From contig CAKOHK010000005.1 in the NCBI GenBank assembly GCA_934085595.1, positions 45,522-109,521 on the forward strand: DNA of 64,000 bases. The letters run 5' to 3'. This stretch comes from an uncultured Bacilli bacterium (GTDB taxonomy: Bacteria; Bacillota_I; Bacilli_A; RF39; UBA660). The position numbers were made by a program, and so were the translations under genes. This document shows, in pieces, positions 61,497 through 64,000 of the stretch. Below the pieces are notes generated by a model. That model worked only from the letters and a program-made list of their open reading frames with translations. It ran no database searches and was not told where the DNA came from. The number at the start of each line of letters is the position of its first letter. The stretch's first letter is position 1.

Positions 61497-61524
61497 AGCA
61501 AAATAGAACTAATTAATAGTTCTA
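61497..61524 (-). terminator. Hairpin after the SigF-like gene
   Basis: ATAGAACTA (61524-61516) pairs with TAGTTCTAT (61510-61502), followed by TTTT, right after the sigma gene stop. Confidence 0.7.
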
Positions 61525-62148
61525 TCACGCAATACTAGACTTAATTTTTGTCAATGCTAGAGTTTCACATCTAGATACCTTTGCTTGAGATAATTTTAAC
61601 ATTTCAGCAGTTTCCTGCTGAGATAAACCAAAAAAATATCTATACTTAATAATACTTCTTGATGGTTCTTCTAAATTATCAATTTCTTCATCAAGCATAA
61701 GCTTATTAATCAAATTTTCATCAGTAGAATAATTATCTACTGCACTAGTTTCATATTCGTAACTCTTGGTAAATGCTGTTCTTTCAATAACACTAACAAG
61801 ATAACTCTCATCAAGTTCTAAAAATTCAGCAATCTCTTTAAAAGTAGGTTCTCTCAAAAATCTGTTTTGTAAAATAGATTTTACTTTAGCATACCTTTTA
61901 TAAATATCATAATAATCACTACTTACTTTTATATTTCTATCATTTCGTATATATTCAAGCATCTCCCCCATAATATATTTATATGCATATGTGCTAAATT
62001 TAACATTAAGATTTTTTTTAAAATTTTCATATGCTTTCATTACACCAATACAGCCAACTTGATATAAATCTTCTATATTATAATTATTGCTATATTTTTT
62101 TGCTATTGAATATATAAGCCCATTGCATTCTTCTATAACATTATTCAT
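61525..62148 (-). CDS. RNA polymerase sigma factor of the SigF/SigG/SigB group
   Basis: 207 residues. Region 2 (YNIEDLYQVGCIGVMKAYENF, then FSTYAYKYIMGEMLEYIRND and IKVS) has the MGEM-x-RND-x-KVS form of the SigF/SigG/SigB group. Region 3 (REPTFKEIAEFLELDESYL) and region 4 (YRYFFGLSQQETAEMLKLSQAKVSR) are complete. The ATG overlaps the stop of an STAS-domain ORF by 4 nt, recalling spoIIAA-spoIIAB-sigF, but the anti-sigma kinase SpoIIAB is missing. Confidence 0.88.
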   Translation of the reverse strand: MNNVIEECNGLIYSIAKKYSNNYNIEDLYQVGCIGVMKAYENFKKNLNVKFSTYAYKYIMGEMLEYIRNDRNIKVSSDYYDIYKRYAKVKSILQNRFLREPTFKEIAEFLELDESYLVSVIERTAFTKSYEYETSAVDNYSTDENLINKLMLDEEIDNLEEPSRSIIKYRYFFGLSQQETAEMLKLSQAKVSRCETLALTKIKSSIA

Positions 62149-62491
62149 ACATTAAAAACCCCCATTGAAGAACGTTCGGTTTTAGACTTAAAACAATAAT
62201 CATATAAATCGCTATTAACAATAGTATCTTTAATATTATTATTAACATCACATATAACAGTTTTCCCATTGTATCTATTAGTGATATTTGATATTTTAAT
62301 TAAAGAATCAATACCATTTTTATCAATTAATAAAGTGTTTTTTAAATTGACACTAACATTCTTAGCACTTAATCCAAGTATAATTGGTATAGTTTCTTCT
62401 TCAAATTGCTTTACCTTGCTACTAACTAGTATTCCATTAACTCTAACAAATAATATTCCATTTTTATAGTCTATATCTAATATATATTCAT
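62145..62491 (-). CDS. STAS-domain (SpoIIAA-like) anti-sigma-factor antagonist, start disrupted or unusual
   Basis: The frame from 62495 to 62145 is open for about 115 codons: ILDIDYKNGILFVRVNGIL, then VSVNLKNTLLIDKNGIDSLI and GKTVICDV, the strand-helix pattern of STAS proteins. It ends in an ATGA overlap with the sigma gene. No ATG, GTG or TTG opens this frame. An ATG at 62491 directly after GAGGTG is out of frame by one AT unit of the (AT)4 tract that follows; with one unit less the product would start MNILDIDYKNG. Where SpoIIAA has the phosphorylated Ser (DSSG) this protein has DKNG. Confidence 0.65.
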
Positions 62492-62511
62492 CACCTCAAA
62501 TATAGAATATA

Positions 62512-63672
62512 CTATTTTATATTACTTGTGTTAAAAGTGACAAAATTAGATCTTTTATTTGCATGACATTTTATTACATTTTTCTTAAAAACAATAAGTA
62601 TAGCGCCAATTAAAGCTAAAGATATTATACTTACTAAAACACACTCTTCAATATTGTCTAATGTTTTAGGATTTTCAACAATATCTTCATTAGGTGGTTG
62701 TTCAGGTTTTTCTTCTTTAGGTTCTTCCATTATTTTTGCTATACATATACTTTTTTGACACAATTTTTCATCAAAAACAACATTTCCTTCAACATCATAA
62801 AGAATAACCTTACTTGTAATATACCTATAGAATATTTTTTTACTATTCTCAATTTTTTCGTATCCTTCTAAATTGCTATAATATTCATCTGTTACATTAT
62901 TTACAACATTGTATGTTTTATATAGTTTATCTCTATATGTATAAAACAACCCACCACACGGCCTCCTATCATAATAAGACTTATCACAAGAATCATATAA
63001 GTAAGTTGATGTCCCAGAACCATTTATAGCCATTTTCTCTTTCATAACAACTTCAAGAAATATTCCCTTTGTATAAAACATTCGCCAAAATGTCACACCT
63101 ATTGAATTGTAATGTACAATAATTTCTAAATTATTTATATCATATTCTTTTTTCAAATTTAACGATATCTTACAATCTTCATTGAGTTTAACATAATCCT
63201 TATAATCACCATTATTAAGTCCAATAGGTTTGCACTTATCAAAATAGACATCCTCTATATCATATTCTATTTTTTCACTATTTTCTTTATTAAATATCTC
63301 TATTTCGCTAAAGTAAATTTTATCCATAAAACCAGTAAATAATAAATGATCTATTTCGCTATATGACGGATTATATACCTTCCTTTCACTTTTAATTTCC
63401 CTTTCAGATAACTTTTCCGGCTTAATCATAGTATCACTACTCCATTCAGAATATTTACTATCATTTAAGTCAAATTGCTTGTCACCTATTTTTTCTTTTG
63501 GCAAGTATTCAATATCTGTCATTTCTTCTTTTTGCCATAAAAATCTTTCCTCACTTTGTATAATTTCTTCTTTAACATTTTTTGGAAATACTTCTTGCCA
63601 TTCTGAAAACGTATAAGCTTTAACGTTTAATAATGCAAACAGTAATAAAAATATAACTAAAACTTTTTTCAT
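62512..63672 (-). CDS. Type I membrane protein upstream of the STAS-sigma pair (unknown)
   Basis: 386 residues from the ATG at 63672 (AAGGAGGT upstream); a longer frame has no RBS. Signal peptide (about 1-19), an ectodomain of about 310 residues with scattered Cys and Trp (CDKSYYDRRPCGG), a Pro/Glu-rich stalk (about 325-345, EEPKEEKPEQPPNED) and one TM helix (about 350-372), then a short basic tail. No family recognised. It ends about 20 bp before the STAS ORF, so all three genes are probably one operon, and it could be a signal receptor for the sigma factor (inference). Confidence 0.6.
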   Translation of the reverse strand: MKKVLVIFLLLFALLNVKAYTFSEWQEVFPKNVKEEIIQSEERFLWQKEEMTDIEYLPKEKIGDKQFDLNDSKYSEWSSDTMIKPEKLSEREIKSERKVYNPSYSEIDHLLFTGFMDKIYFSEIEIFNKENSEKIEYDIEDVYFDKCKPIGLNNGDYKDYVKLNEDCKISLNLKKEYDINNLEIIVHYNSIGVTFWRMFYTKGIFLEVVMKEKMAINGSGTSTYLYDSCDKSYYDRRPCGGLFYTYRDKLYKTYNVVNNVTDEYYSNLEGYEKIENSKKIFYRYITSKVILYDVEGNVVFDEKLCQKSICIAKIMEEPKEEKPEQPPNEDIVENPKTLDNIEECVLVSIISLALIGAILIVFKKNVIKCHANKRSNFVTFNTSNIK

Positions 63673-63911
63673 AATACCTCCTTCATATAAATTATTAGCC
63701 ATTGCTTTTTAAAACACTTCTTTTTTTATAAAAAAAATCAATTTTACCATTAACTTTACAATCAAACTAAAAATCAAAAAAATAAAATATAACATATATT
63801 TTTCTGTAAAAAGATATTTTTAAAACGTAATAAATATTTAAAAAAAACAAAATGACGTATTAAAAAATAAATATAAAATTTTGTGTAAATTTACACATAA
63901 AAAAACACTAT

Positions 63912-64000
63912 GGTTAATAATCATGAACTTGTCAATAAAAAGTAGACAGTAAAAAACATTTATTTAAACCCTAGTTGAGTTCTATACTCAATTGGGGTTT
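63912..64000 (-). mobile_element. Possible end of an IS3-type element (partial)
   Basis: At 63925-63950 lies TGTCAATAAAAAGTAGACAG, similar in style to IS3-family ends. It is followed by a 14-bp imperfect inverted repeat (AAACCCTAGTTGAG at 63965-63978 and CTCAATTGGGGTTT at 63987-64000), which would be a transposase-gene terminator on the minus strand. The element would extend beyond the window. Bases 63673-63911 hold no gene and only A/T-rich sequence. Confidence 0.4.

Noticed and set aside
62269..62469. Plus-strand open frame of 66 codons
   Set aside because: It is the reverse of the STAS frame, which has homology and is coupled to the sigma gene.

Overview
The window is strongly AT-rich chromosomal DNA from a low-GC member of the Firmicutes/Bacilli. 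EzrA, RecU next to a class A PBP, RNase HIII, a SpoIIIE-type FtsK beside a YmfF/YmfH-like M16 pair, MtaB, Smr, SigH-like and SigF-like sigma factors and Gram-positive ribosome binding sites all point there. TGA is a working stop codon (for example at the ends of the rsmE, M16 and SigF-like genes), so this is not a code-4 mollicute. The BspA-type surface protein, the SipW/TasA-type leaders, the WXG100 proteins and the very low GC fit an uncultured gut-associated Bacilli lineage (Erysipelotrichia or RF39-like). That placement is inference.

Layout. 1-5 kb: 3' part of a FemX/MurM-type aminoacyltransferase, a YfhO-family membrane protein, a CHAP hydrolase with a paired-helix membrane anchor, and an NrtR-like regulator with a probable operator inside its own promoter. 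5-7.3 kb: a BspA-like protein with twelve exact 75-bp repeats, driven by a promoter whose spacer holds a run of 13 G, then tRNA-Arg(CCT). 7.3-16 kb: rseP, cdsA and ftsW, a YjcZ-like miniprotein, rnhC, a GspE/ComGA-type ATPase and a class B PBP. 16-20 kb: a DUF4143 ATPase behind a repeat array, and an amino-acid ABC transporter with fused binding protein and permease. 20-30 kb: a large hydrolase-like protein that may be a type VII substrate, an M16 protease pair, deoD, ftsK, ezrA, and a truncated second copy of the BspA-like leader with its G-rich promoter, back to back with a divergent promoter. 30-37 kb: tsf and rpsB (S2 has a Rho-N-like tail), a cysteine-rich secreted protein, recU and a PBP1A. 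37-39 kb: a CotD-like protein and a small type VII cluster (YukD-like protein, two WXG100-like proteins, one unknown). 39-46 kb: rnc, yidD, a ZnuA-like lipoprotein without its metal-binding histidines, ruvB, a HAD nucleotidase, ruvA, a SigH-like factor, two tRNAs and lon. 46-49 kb: an operon of four related all-helical proteins of unknown function. 49-59 kb: an MFS transporter, a HerA-type ATPase, a DUF2207 protein, mtaB, rsmE, smr, a sigma-4-like protein and ornithine carbamoyltransferase. 59-64 kb: a secreted protein, an orphan TnpB with a probable omega-RNA, a SigF-like factor preceded by an STAS-domain ORF without a canonical start, a membrane protein, and what looks like the end of an IS3-type element at the window edge.

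Most genes are housekeeping: cell wall (FemX, PBP1A, PBP2, FtsW, EzrA, YfhO), recombination and repair (RecU, RuvAB) and translation (EF-Ts, S2, RsmE, MtaB). The parts most worth attention are the homopolymer promoters, the rewired STAS-sigma pair, the four-paralog operon, the ligand-less ZnuA homologue and the two secreted proteins that share a pilin-like membrane module.
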